From: CAZIQY01 sp964541605 | GTDB lineage: Bacteria > Desulfobacterota > Syntrophia > Syntrophales > UBA2185 | Assembly (NCBI GenBank): GCA_964541605.1 | Contig: CAZIQY010000005.1 | Span: 3,054 to 67,053, forward strand | Direction: 5' to 3' | Length of the DNA: 64,000 bases | In this document: positions 52,098-59,850 of the stretch, piece by piece | Layout: every line of letters starts with the position of its first letter | Position numbering within the stretch: position 1 is the stretch's first letter | Translations under genes and position numbers: made by a program | The notes under the pieces: generated by a model | Told to the model about the DNA's origin: nothing | Seen by the model: the letters and a program-made list of their open reading frames with translations, nothing else | Databases searched by the model: none

Positions 52098-53273
52098 ATG
52101 GCAATCAACGAAAAGATCGGAGCAATGCTTGAAGAGATGACGCGATGGCGGCATGAGCTTCATATCCGGCCCGAAACGGCCTTTACGGAACGGGAGACGT
52201 CCGATTTCGTGGCCGAAAAACTGCTTTCTTTCGGTCTCGACGTCCATCGGGGACTTGCGGGCACCGGGGTCGTGGCCACCATTCAAAGAGGGGGGGGGAA
52301 TCTTCCGGCGATCGGCCTCAGGTCCGATATGGACGCCCTCGATATTACCGAGGCTACCGGTCTACCCTACGCTTCCCGTAACGAGGGGAAGATGCACGCC
52401 TGCGGCCATGACGGCCATATGACCATGCTTCTGGGGGCGGCGAAGTATCTGTCGGAAAACGATACGTTCCGGGGAACGGTCCATTTTATCTTCCAGCCTG
52501 CCGAGGAAAACGAGGGGGGAGGGGGGAGAATGGTCAGGGAAGGACTCTTCGATAAGTTTCCCGTTCAGTCCGTTTTCGCCATGCACAACTTTCCTGTTTT
52601 GCCGGAAGGAAAATTTGCCATCTGCAAGGGGCCCATGATGGCGGCGTACGATGTCTTCGACATCCGGGTTACAGGAAGGGGCGGCCATGCCGCCACGCCT
52701 CAGAACGTGAAGGATCCTGTCCTCGCCTCAGCTCATCTGATCAGCCTTCTCCAGAGCATTGTAAGCCGCGACGTCAATCCGACGCAGGCGGCAGTAGTCA
52801 GCGTTACAGAGATCCATGGCGGCACGTCATACAATATTATTCCCGATACGGTCAGGATGCGGGGGACGACGCGACATTTCCTTCCCCAGGTGCAGGACCG
52901 GGTGGAGTTACGCATGGGGGAGATATGCGCTGGTCTGTCCTCTTCCCTCGGGGTTGCCGTCGATATGACCTACGAGCGTCGCTACCCCACGCTGGTCAAT
53001 ACGGATAATGAAACGGAAGAGGCGATCCAGGCCGCGACTCTGGTGGCGGGGAAGGACATGGTATTGCCCGACATCACACCGGTCATGACATCGGAGGATT
53101 TTGCTTTTATTCTGAGAGAACGACCGGGGGCATATATAGGGATCGGCGCCGGGCATCCCAGAGAAAACGGCCTGCTGCACCAGGCGCGGTATGACTTCAA
53201 CGACCGGATATTACCCATCGGCGCCAGCTACTGGGCGGCTCTGGTGGAAACGGTCCTATCGAAAACCGGTTAG
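52098..53273 (+). CDS. M20D-type amidohydrolase (hippurate hydrolase-like)
   Basis: A 391-residue zinc peptidase/amidohydrolase of the M20D group (HipO/IAA-amino acid hydrolase-like). Metal and active-site motifs: LRSDMDALDITEATGLPYAS, MHACGHDGHMTMLLGAAK, FIFQPAEENEGGGGRMVREG, and MTSEDFAFILRERPG; the dimerisation part includes GRGGHAATPQ. It would cut N-acyl amino acids such as hippurate or conjugates of acyl acids. In a benzoate-using syntroph, hippurate or acyl-glycine cleavage would be a sensible role, but this is inference. AAGGAAA precedes the ATG. It is convergent with the Cache-domain gene. Confidence 0.88.
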   Translation: MAINEKIGAMLEEMTRWRHELHIRPETAFTERETSDFVAEKLLSFGLDVHRGLAGTGVVATIQRGGGNLPAIGLRSDMDALDITEATGLPYASRNEGKMHACGHDGHMTMLLGAAKYLSENDTFRGTVHFIFQPAEENEGGGGRMVREGLFDKFPVQSVFAMHNFPVLPEGKFAICKGPMMAAYDVFDIRVTGRGGHAATPQNVKDPVLASAHLISLLQSIVSRDVNPTQAAVVSVTEIHGGTSYNIIPDTVRMRGTTRHFLPQVQDRVELRMGEICAGLSSSLGVAVDMTYERRYPTLVNTDNETEEAIQAATLVAGKDMVLPDITPVMTSEDFAFILRERPGAYIGIGAGHPRENGLLHQARYDFNDRILPIGASYWAALVETVLSKTG

Positions 53274-53277
53274 TTAC

Positions 53278-53676
53278 TTATAGTTGTTCCTTGTAGACAC
53301 CGCTGCAGATAATCAAGTCATCCACTTTCCTGAAGTACACGGTTTTGGGCAGCACCTCTTTTGTTACCGGGTTGTACCATTTATATTCAACCCAGCCGCT
53401 TCCGTTCGTGTTGGCGGTATCAACGATTTCCTTGATGAAAGACTTGCCGTCATAGTCCTTGATGTCAACGAATTCCTCTCCGACAAATTTCTCATTGACG
53501 CCATGTGCGAGCATGGTTCCTTTCGGATTTAAGGCGTAAATATACATTTCATCCTGGACGAACTGCCCGTTGGGATTCGTGTATTCAGCCAGAGCGATTC
53601 TTTTGCCGGATGCTTTATAAAAAGCGACGGCATTCTCAACCCAGCGTTTGGCATCCTCTACCGCTCGTTTCGTCAT
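53278..53676 (-). CDS. Stand-alone Cache-domain protein
   Basis: A 132-residue protein made only of a single Cache-type sensor domain: MYIYALNPKGTMLAHGVNEK, DIKDYDGKSFIKEIVD and GWVEYKWYNPVTKEVLPKTVYFRKVDD. Cache domains normally sit in the periplasmic part of chemoreceptors and kinases. Here there is neither a signal peptide nor a membrane segment, so it may be a soluble cytoplasmic ligand binder. It lies downstream of the tandem NDK gene on the same strand. Confidence 0.8.
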   Translation of the reverse strand: MTKRAVEDAKRWVENAVAFYKASGKRIALAEYTNPNGQFVQDEMYIYALNPKGTMLAHGVNEKFVGEEFVDIKDYDGKSFIKEIVDTANTNGSGWVEYKWYNPVTKEVLPKTVYFRKVDDLIICSGVYKEQL

Positions 53677-53724
53677 AAGGCTCCTTTCCTGTATCAGCAG
53701 TTTACATGTTTTTTATAAATGCGG

Positions 53725-54891
53725 CTAATATTTTCCTTTTAGCCAGTTTTCGATGATCGTTTTGCAGTCATCGCCGGCATCGTCATAGAGGCCGATAATC
53801 TTTCGTTCATAAATGGCTCTCTGTACCGAATCCGATGCATGCGCGGCGTTCTGCAGGATATTCTGCCCGAAAGCGGAACGGATGGTGCCTTCCGCGGCCT
53901 TAGTCGGGTCGGCTACGCCCAGGCGATCACGGATTTTCCCGACTGCGCTGAATCCGCGATAAAGAATTGCCAGCGCGCGGTGCATGCCGGGCTTATGACG
54001 ATCCCCCGGCGATACCCTGTTCGGGTCGACACCGGTCATATATTTCACAATCAACGAGAACTCATGAGTCACGTACTTTCCGATAATGACGTCGGCCATG
54101 GTGTTGTATTCCGCATCGCTGATTTCAAATTCAAAGAGACTCTCAATGCCTTCTTTGATTTTATCCGCTACACGGAACTTTTTTCTTTTGAACGTATCCC
54201 GAAGAAACCCATAGAACTCCTCACCCTGGGCCGCGCTCATCCGAATCATACGTGCCCCGACGATCCGTAGCCCTGTTTTGGCAAACATGTCGATCATGTT
54301 ACCCGGCCGGACGGAATGCTTGAAAAAATTGTCCGGTTTTAATATGACGAGGGTTGTTTCCCCCGCGGCGTACTCCTCGTAGACGCCGGAATCGTTAAAT
54401 CCAAGATTTGCGAACAACTCCAGGTTGTCTCTGGCATAGTCGGGATTCGTCGGTACGAGCACGGCCGGTTCGAAATACCGGACCGTTCCATCAGGAGTGG
54501 TGACATAGTCGGAATACGTCCCGCGAATGGTTCCAAGCATGGCTTCCGATTCTGTTTCCGTTGTGAGCTTTCCTACGACGTCGTAGATCCTCTCTACGGC
54601 ATTAAAACCTTCAAACAGTAAAAACAGACAACGGTTCGGCTGGCCGAGGATGTTTTTCTGCCGCAGATTCTGATCGATGTAATCGACGAGCGCTTTTTCC
54701 ACTTTGAGATCGATACACAGACTTTTTACACGCCGGATGTATTCGTCCACAAACTCATCCGATGGGAGCATCATTCGGACGCCTATCAGATCACATCCGG
54801 AGAACGACATGAGCCTGGCGACGATATTGCCCGTACGTGCTTTGATGAGACTGTAGGGGGTGATGAGCACGTATGTGAGTTCTGTTGTCAT
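53725..54891 (-). CDS. Tandem nucleoside-diphosphate-kinase-domain protein
   Basis: A 388-residue protein with two NDK-like domains. The second (about 175-388) keeps TLVILKPDNFF, GLRIVGARMIRM, EGTIRSAFGQN and the active-site His351 in AAHASDS, so it could still phosphorylate nucleoside diphosphates. The first (1-165) has TYVLITPYSLIKA, DLIGVRMM and GTIRGTY but no HxSDS segment, so it is probably inactive. NDKs are normally 140-150 residues and single-domain. A substrate-binding or regulatory role for the first half is an inference. A promoter is at 54946-54974. Confidence 0.82.
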   Translation of the reverse strand: MTTELTYVLITPYSLIKARTGNIVARLMSFSGCDLIGVRMMLPSDEFVDEYIRRVKSLCIDLKVEKALVDYIDQNLRQKNILGQPNRCLFLLFEGFNAVERIYDVVGKLTTETESEAMLGTIRGTYSDYVTTPDGTVRYFEPAVLVPTNPDYARDNLELFANLGFNDSGVYEEYAAGETTLVILKPDNFFKHSVRPGNMIDMFAKTGLRIVGARMIRMSAAQGEEFYGFLRDTFKRKKFRVADKIKEGIESLFEFEISDAEYNTMADVIIGKYVTHEFSLIVKYMTGVDPNRVSPGDRHKPGMHRALAILYRGFSAVGKIRDRLGVADPTKAAEGTIRSAFGQNILQNAAHASDSVQRAIYERKIIGLYDDAGDDCKTIIENWLKGKY

Positions 54892-54945
54892 ATGATCAGT
54901 CTTCGTCTAGCTTGGAAATATGTCTCTGAATGGAAGTCTGATAAA

Positions 54946-54974
54946 ACTATACCACGTTCCTCTCTATTTCTCAA
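54946..54974 (-). promoter_or_regulatory. Sigma-70-type promoter of the NDK-like gene
   Basis: On the minus strand TTGAGA (54974-54969) and TATAGT (54951-54946) are 17 bases apart, 55 bases before the ATG. Confidence 0.6.
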
Positions 54975-55021
54975 GATGACACAATGATATTTAGATGGCT
55001 GTCGCATTTTTTTACCACACC

Positions 55022-55705
55022 TCAGATGTATTCGGCCGGATCAATGATACCGGCCTCCCGAAAGCCTTTTTTTCTCAAAAGACAGCTGTCGCACTGTCCG
55101 CAGGCTTTTCCGGTTGATCGGGGATCGTAGCAACTGTGCGTAAAACGATAATCAACGCCCAGTTCCGTGCCTTTCCGGATAATATCCGCCTTGGTCATCC
55201 TGATGAGGGGGGTTTGGACGGTAATTTTCAATGTGCCTTCTACGGTTTTTTTCAATGCAAGATTTGCCATCTTTTCGAATGCCTGAATATACTCGGGCCG
55301 GCAATCGGGATATCCCGAATAATCCATGACATTCACACCGATGAATATGTCTGAAGCTTCCAGTACTTCAGCCCATGCCAGTGCGCAGGAAAGGAAAATG
55401 GTGTTCCTGGCAGGCACGTAAGTTACGGGAATTCCGGCCTTTATCTTCTCTTCGTTTCTTGATTTGGGAACGGGGATTTCGTCCGTGAGCGCAGATCCCC
55501 CGATTACGCCCAGATCGATATCCATGACGATGTGTTCCTTTGCGCCGAGAGCTGCCGCTACCTGGCGCGCGGCCTTAATCTCCACGGCATGCCTTTGTCC
55601 GTAGCGGAAACTCAGGCTGTATATCTCATAGCCTTCATCCCTCGCGATGGCCATTGTGGTGGTGGAATCGATTCCACCACTTGACAGAACGACAGCTTTT
55701 TTCAT
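55022..55705 (-). CDS. queC: 7-cyano-7-deazaguanine synthase
   Basis: A 227-residue QueC, which makes preQ0 from 7-carboxy-7-deazaguanine, ammonia and ATP for queuosine. The PP-loop is [17 protein letters not shown], followed by [32 protein letters not shown] and the zinc site [21 protein letters not shown] (Cys ligands). The ATG at 55705 gives the usual length; the frame extends 33 codons upstream to 55804 but lacks family similarity. No other queuosine gene is adjacent and I see no preQ1 riboswitch upstream. Confidence 0.95.
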   Translation of the reverse strand: MKKAVVLSSGGIDSTTTMAIARDEGYEIYSLSFRYGQRHAVEIKAARQVAAALGAKEHIVMDIDLGVIGGSALTDEIPVPKSRNEEKIKAGIPVTYVPARNTIFLSCALAWAEVLEASDIFIGVNVMDYSGYPDCRPEYIQAFEKMANLALKKTVEGTLKITVQTPLIRMTKADIIRKGTELGVDYRFTHSCYDPRSTGKACGQCDSCLLRKKGFREAGIIDPAEYI

Positions 55706-55888
55706 GGGCAAACCTTTTGAACTCCTCATCACATTAATAATCTTCGATTGAATACTATGATACCACGGTTTCAATTGAAGTTCTTCGATTTTTCGCATAA
55801 ACATGTCCCCCGGGATGCGCCTTGAAGAACTAAAGTCAAAATCAGGAAGATGGCAGATTAATATACCTATTCATGACGCAAAAAGAGA

Positions 55889-55933
55889 TTGACAGAATGT
55901 TTGGTTGTGTTATGAAACAAAAAAACGTAATAC
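55889..55933 (+). promoter_or_regulatory. nikR promoter with overlapping NikR operator
   Basis: TTGACA (55889-55894) and TATGAA (55911-55916) are 16 bases apart. A NikR box, GTGTTAT (55907-55913), 13 bases, then GTAATAC (55927-55933), covers the -10. This fits nickel-dependent autoregulation. Confidence 0.72.
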
Positions 55934-55945
55934 GGTGAACTGACG

Positions 55946-56362
55946 ATGTCCGAACTGGTTCGTTTCGGGGTTTCCCTGGAAAAACCCCTCCTGGAGAGTT
56001 TCGATGCCCTGATCCGGGAAAGGCAGTACACAAACCGCTCGGAAGCCCTGCGGGATCTGATCCGTCGGGAACTGGTCCAGAGAGAATGGCGGGAGGGCCG
56101 CGATGTGGCCGGCGCCATCACGCTGATCTACGATCACCACAAGCGGGATGTCCTTGCAAAAGTGACCGACACCCAGCATAAATTCCAGGAAGTGATCATC
56201 TCTACCCAGCACATCCACCTCGATCACCACAACTGCCTGGAGATCGTGGCCGCCCGGGGGAAGGCCGAAGCGGTGCAGAAGCTGGCCGATGCCCTGACCT
56301 CCATCAAGGGGATTCGTCATGTAACCCTGAGCATGTCCAGCACGGGGCGGGAGATCGGGTAG
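55946..56362 (+). CDS. nikR: Nickel-responsive regulator
   Basis: A 138-residue NikR. The ribbon-helix-helix DNA-binding part (VRFGVSLEKPLLESFDALIRE, then TNRSEALRDLIRRELV) is followed by the ACT-like nickel domain with ligand histidines and Cys (LIYDHHKRDVL, STQHIHLDHHNCLEIVAARG). With Ni it represses nickel uptake. A matching operator lies upstream of its own gene and another before nikMN, so it probably controls the whole transporter. Confidence 0.95.
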   Translation: MSELVRFGVSLEKPLLESFDALIRERQYTNRSEALRDLIRRELVQREWREGRDVAGAITLIYDHHKRDVLAKVTDTQHKFQEVIISTQHIHLDHHNCLEIVAARGKAEAVQKLADALTSIKGIRHVTLSMSSTGREIG

Positions 56363-56385
56363 CCGTATTATTTTTTTATCCGCGC

Positions 56386-56412
56386 GTGTTACGAATATTG
56401 AAAACATAACAT
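56386..56412 (+). promoter_or_regulatory. NikR operator upstream of nikMN
   Basis: GTGTTAC (56386-56392), 13 bases, then ATAACAT (56406-56412), close to the GTGTTAC-N13/14-GTAACAC NikR pattern of Deltaproteobacteria. It lies 70 bases before the nikMN start. Confidence 0.72.
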
Positions 56413-56481
56413 TGATGAACTCGTAAAAAGTCAGAAAAGCCCTACTTTGTTATTCTGATATTCCATGAAGGAGGAAACGCC

Positions 56482-57528
56482 ATGCACATGGCAGATGCTT
56501 TGCTTTCTCCGGCCGTAGGGACGGCGTTGTGGGCCGGAACGGCAGCGGTCAGCGGGTATGCTTCGGTGAAGCTGAAGGAACGGATCGATGACAGAGAGAT
56601 TCCCCTTATGGGAGTTCTCGGCGCCTTCATTTTTGCGGCACAGATGATCAATTTCACAATCCCCGGGACGGGTTCGAGCGGACACCTGGGGGGAGGGATG
56701 ATTCTGGCCATCATCCTCGGCCCACATGCGGCCTTTCTCGTCATGGCATCGGTCCTGATGGTCCAGGCGCTCTTCTTCGCCGACGGCGGACTGCTTGCCC
56801 TCGGCTGCAATATCTGGAACATGGGGGTCTACCCCTGCTACCTCGTCTATCCCCTCATCTACAAGCCATTGACGGGAAATAGCAAAAATCCCGGCCGCAT
56901 CCTTGTCGCGTCCGTGGTGAGCGTTGTCGTCGCCCTGCAACTCGGCGCTTTCTCCGTCGTCATGGAAACGCTTCTGTCCGGAAAGAGCGAACTGCCCTTC
57001 GGCGCCTTCGTCCTTCTGATGCAGCCGATTCACCTGGCCATCGGCGTCATCGAAGGGGTGGTGACCGCCGGCATCATCAACCATGTCCGCAGCGCCAGAC
57101 CCGAACTCCTCGACAGCATTGCCGCCTCCCGCCCCCTTGACACAGCGATTTCACTGAGGAAGGTCATGGTGACGTTCGCGGTGTTGGCGGTCATCACCGG
57201 CGGAGCGCTCTCCTGGTTCGCTTCCACCTATCCTGACGGTCTGGAGTGGTCCATCGAAAAGGTTTACGGCAAGGGCGAACTGCCGGAAGATGAACACGGG
57301 ATTGCCGCAAAGTTGAAGGGTATCCAGGAAAAGACGGCGTTCTTCCCTGATTACAACTTGAAATCTGCTGGAAAGGAACCGAAAAAAGCGGAAGCGGCGC
57401 CTGCCTGGCCCGGTGCCGATGCCGGAACGTCCGCCGCCGGCATCATCGGCGCGGCGATCGTACTTGGCTTGATCCTTCTCATCGGCATGGGGATCAGAAC
57501 GTTCCGGGGGAGAAATGCGCAAACATGA
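56482..57528 (+). CDS. nikMN: ECF nickel transporter substrate/partner component NikMN
   Basis: A 348-residue fusion of CbiM/NikM with a C-terminal NikN-type part. The N-terminus MHMADALLSPAVG is the metal-binding segment, in which Met1, His2 and the later His (SGHLGGGM) bind the ion. Seven or so membrane helices follow, then a periplasmic loop (TYPDGLEWSIEKVYGKGELP) and a last helix, which is the NikN part (PDGLEWS motif). It brings Ni2+ (or Co2+) across the inner membrane. NikR operator and position next to nikR argue for nickel. Overlaps nikQ by 4 bases. Confidence 0.92.
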   Translation: MHMADALLSPAVGTALWAGTAAVSGYASVKLKERIDDREIPLMGVLGAFIFAAQMINFTIPGTGSSGHLGGGMILAIILGPHAAFLVMASVLMVQALFFADGGLLALGCNIWNMGVYPCYLVYPLIYKPLTGNSKNPGRILVASVVSVVVALQLGAFSVVMETLLSGKSELPFGAFVLLMQPIHLAIGVIEGVVTAGIINHVRSARPELLDSIAASRPLDTAISLRKVMVTFAVLAVITGGALSWFASTYPDGLEWSIEKVYGKGELPEDEHGIAAKLKGIQEKTAFFPDYNLKSAGKEPKKAEAAPAWPGADAGTSAAGIIGAAIVLGLILLIGMGIRTFRGRNAQT

Positions 57529-58334
57529 CCTTTGACTCTTTGTATTATGACATCGGCCGGCTTGACCGGCTTTCCTACCGGGACACATTCGTACACCGTC
57601 TGGACCCGCGCATCAAAGTGATCGCGGCGATCCTGTTTTTGTTCACCGTCATCTCCTTTCCCAAGTATGAGGTTGTCGCGCTGGCGCCTTTTTTCCTGTT
57701 TCCGGTGCTGCTGATAACCATCGGCGAAATCCCCGCCCTGTTCATTCTCAGGAAAGTGCTGCTCGTTTCACCCTTTGCCGTTCTCATCGGCATCTTCAAC
57801 CCGCTGCTCGATGCCGGGACCGTCGCCGTCATCTCCGGAGTCCCTGTATCGGCCGGGTTTCTCTCTTTCCTTTCAATTCTCCTGAAGTTTATCCTTACGG
57901 TCAGCGCGGCGCTCCTGCTCATCGCGACAACATCTTTTCCCGGTGTCTGTCATGCGCTCAGACGATTGGGCTTCCCGGCGATCTTTGTAGCGCAACTCCT
58001 CTTTCTGTATCGTTATCTCTTTGTGCTTATGGAAGAGGCGATGCGGGTCATCCGCGCAAGGGACATGCGGTCATTCGGTACGCGCGGCACGGAAATGAAG
58101 GTGTTTGCGCGTCTTATCGGGACACTCCTGTTCCGAACGGTGGATCGTGCGGAAAGGATTTATCACGCCATGCTTTCCCGCGGATTTATGGGAGACATCC
58201 CGATCCTCAGGAAGTATCATATTACGACAATCGATCTGGCGTACCTGGCGATGACGATCGTTTTTCTCGTGATCTTCCGTTTTTTCCGGGTCACCGAAGG
58301 GATTGGCCGCATTGCACAGGAGCTGTTTCGATGA
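57525..58334 (+). CDS. nikQ: ECF nickel transporter membrane component
   Basis: A 269-residue CbiQ/EcfT-type membrane protein: N-terminal DPRIKVIAAILFLFTVISF, several membrane helices, and the coupling helices with Arg-rich signatures EEAMRVIRARDMRSFG and AERIYHAMLSRGFMGDI (A-R-G motifs that touch the ATPase). It couples the NikO ATPase to NikMN. It overlaps both neighbours by 4 bases, giving coupled translation. Confidence 0.92.
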   Translation: MTFDSLYYDIGRLDRLSYRDTFVHRLDPRIKVIAAILFLFTVISFPKYEVVALAPFFLFPVLLITIGEIPALFILRKVLLVSPFAVLIGIFNPLLDAGTVAVISGVPVSAGFLSFLSILLKFILTVSAALLLIATTSFPGVCHALRRLGFPAIFVAQLLFLYRYLFVLMEEAMRVIRARDMRSFGTRGTEMKVFARLIGTLLFRTVDRAERIYHAMLSRGFMGDIPILRKYHITTIDLAYLAMTIVFLVIFRFFRVTEGIGRIAQELFR

Positions 58335-59086
58335 GCCATCATATCATTGAGTTCAGGAACGTCTCCTTCCGCTATCCCGATGGGACGGAAGCGCTCAGGA
58401 ATATCGATTTCAGGATCACCCATGGGGAATCGGTCGGCGTCATCGGCGCCAACGGGGCGGGAAAATCCACGCTTATCCAGCATATGAACGGCTGCCTGAT
58501 GCCGACGTCGGGATCGGTGACGATCGGCGACCTCCTGCTCACGCGCAAGACAAGGCGCGAAATCCGGAGGAAGGTCGGTGTCGTTTTTCAGAATCCGGAC
58601 GATCAGCTTTTCATGCCGACGGTCTTTGACGATGTTGCATTCGGTCCGCTCAACCTCGGCATGGATGAAACACGCGTGCGGGAGCGGGTCCATGAGGCCC
58701 TGAGCACGGTGCACGGCCTCGATCTGTGCGACAAACCGCCGCACCACCTTTCCGCCGGACAGAAGAGGGCTGTCTCCATCGCCTCGGTCATGGCGATGGA
58801 ACCCGACATTCTGGCGATGGACGAGCCCGCCGCGAACCTTGACCCAAGGTCGAGGCGGTTGCTGATCGCGCTGCTCAAAACCTTCAGTCATTCCAAGATC
58901 ATCGCCTCGCACGACCTCGACATGATTCTCGATGTCTGTGAACGCTGCATCGTGCTCAGAGACGGCAGAGTTGTCGCGGACGGTCGGTCGGCAGAGATCC
59001 TCACAGACGAGCGGCTGCTGGAAGAAAACAGCCTGGAGCTGCCGTTGACGCTCCAGACACGCCGATGGAGAGAGGATACGGAATAA
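58331..59086 (+). CDS. nikO: ECF nickel transporter ATPase
   Basis: A 251-residue ABC ATPase of the CbiO/EcfA type: Walker A GANGAGKSTLIQ, Q-loop VVFQNPDDQLFMPTV, signature HHLSAGQKRAVSIAS, Walker B DILAMDEPAANLD and switch IIASHDLDMILDV. It powers nickel uptake through NikQ and NikMN. It is the last gene of the nickel operon; no terminator hairpin of clear quality was seen directly after it. Confidence 0.93.
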   Translation: MSHHIIEFRNVSFRYPDGTEALRNIDFRITHGESVGVIGANGAGKSTLIQHMNGCLMPTSGSVTIGDLLLTRKTRREIRRKVGVVFQNPDDQLFMPTVFDDVAFGPLNLGMDETRVRERVHEALSTVHGLDLCDKPPHHLSAGQKRAVSIASVMAMEPDILAMDEPAANLDPRSRRLLIALLKTFSHSKIIASHDLDMILDVCERCIVLRDGRVVADGRSAEILTDERLLEENSLELPLTLQTRRWREDTE

Positions 59087-59298
59087 TTCGTACATTCATC
59101 AGTGAAATCATTAATGATTCAACGACAGATGTAGTCATCCCGATTGTAAGTGCCTGTATCTTCTGGCCTTAAGGATATGAGGCAAAGGTGTGATCAATAT
59201 ACAGGCATGCTTGGTGAAGCTTGGTTACAGTGCAGTTGTGCGAGATAACTGTTTCCAAAATCGAAAGAATAAGATAAAACCATAAATGAGGATAATTG
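59087..59298. other. Intergenic region, nothing recognised
   Basis: The 212 bases between nikO and the next small gene hold AT-rich DNA with no convincing gene, promoter or repeat. It marks the change from core genes to the AT-rich accessory end. Confidence 0.5.
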
Positions 59299-59574
59299 AT
59301 GAATATTTATATGCTTGAACCTATCGATAAGAATCACAAGATTTGGCAGTCAAGTAAAATGAAAAATACTATCATCGTCCGCGCTGAAAACCCAGATAAA
59401 GCAAGGAGAATAGTTCAATTGGAATATTGGTTTGGTGAAGACATACCAGTACCAACAGACGAATTTCTCGGATGCCCCTGGCTACAAGAAGAATACGTTT
59501 CATGTACGATTATCGAAAACTCTAAGTATGATGAAAAGGGAGATACTGGTATTTTAGATGAATTGTCATGCTGA
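59299..59574 (+). CDS. Hypothetical protein, 91 residues
   Basis: A small acidic soluble protein (MNIYMLEPIDKNHKIW, PDKARRIVQLEYWFGEDIPV, CPWLQEEYVSCTII). No family recognised. It is composed of a short strand-helix-strand pattern, and its AT-rich codons differ from the nickel operon before it. GAGGATAATTG precedes the ATG. Possible cargo gene of an accessory region, or an immunity-like small protein; this is guesswork. Confidence 0.6.
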   Translation: MNIYMLEPIDKNHKIWQSSKMKNTIIVRAENPDKARRIVQLEYWFGEDIPVPTDEFLGCPWLQEEYVSCTIIENSKYDEKGDTGILDELSC

Positions 59575-59760
59575 CTTAAATTTCCCTTGCCCGGTGATCA
59601 TTCTTTGAAATGGCATAGATAGAACGTCTTTTTTTATCTGCTCCGGCAACCATGAAGCTCAGCTCATACCTGCATGATAAAATTGATTGTAGGCCATTCC
59701 TGACGGTCTCAGCATGGCGATGCGGTAAGGGGGCTATCCTCTTGGAACGTCCACTTTCCC

Positions 59761-59789
59761 TTGACACGGGAGCGCCATCCCTTTATAGT
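59761..59789 (+). promoter_or_regulatory. Promoter of the WD40-caspase gene
   Basis: TTGACA (59761-59766) and TATAGT (59784-59789) are 17 bases apart. The transcript should start near 59796, so the longer frame from 59761 is not translated and the ATG at 59851 is used. Confidence 0.75.
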
Positions 59790-59850
59790 TACCAGCAAAC
59801 AGGAACCAATTCCAGCCCTTAAACAAACCGTCCAATTCAAGGTGCCCGCC

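Noticed and set aside
55706..55945. preQ1 riboswitch upstream of queC
   Set aside because: I looked for the short stem and A-rich tail and did not find them.
59761..59850. N-terminal extension of the WD40-caspase protein
   Set aside because: It overlaps the promoter; the signal peptide starts at 59851.
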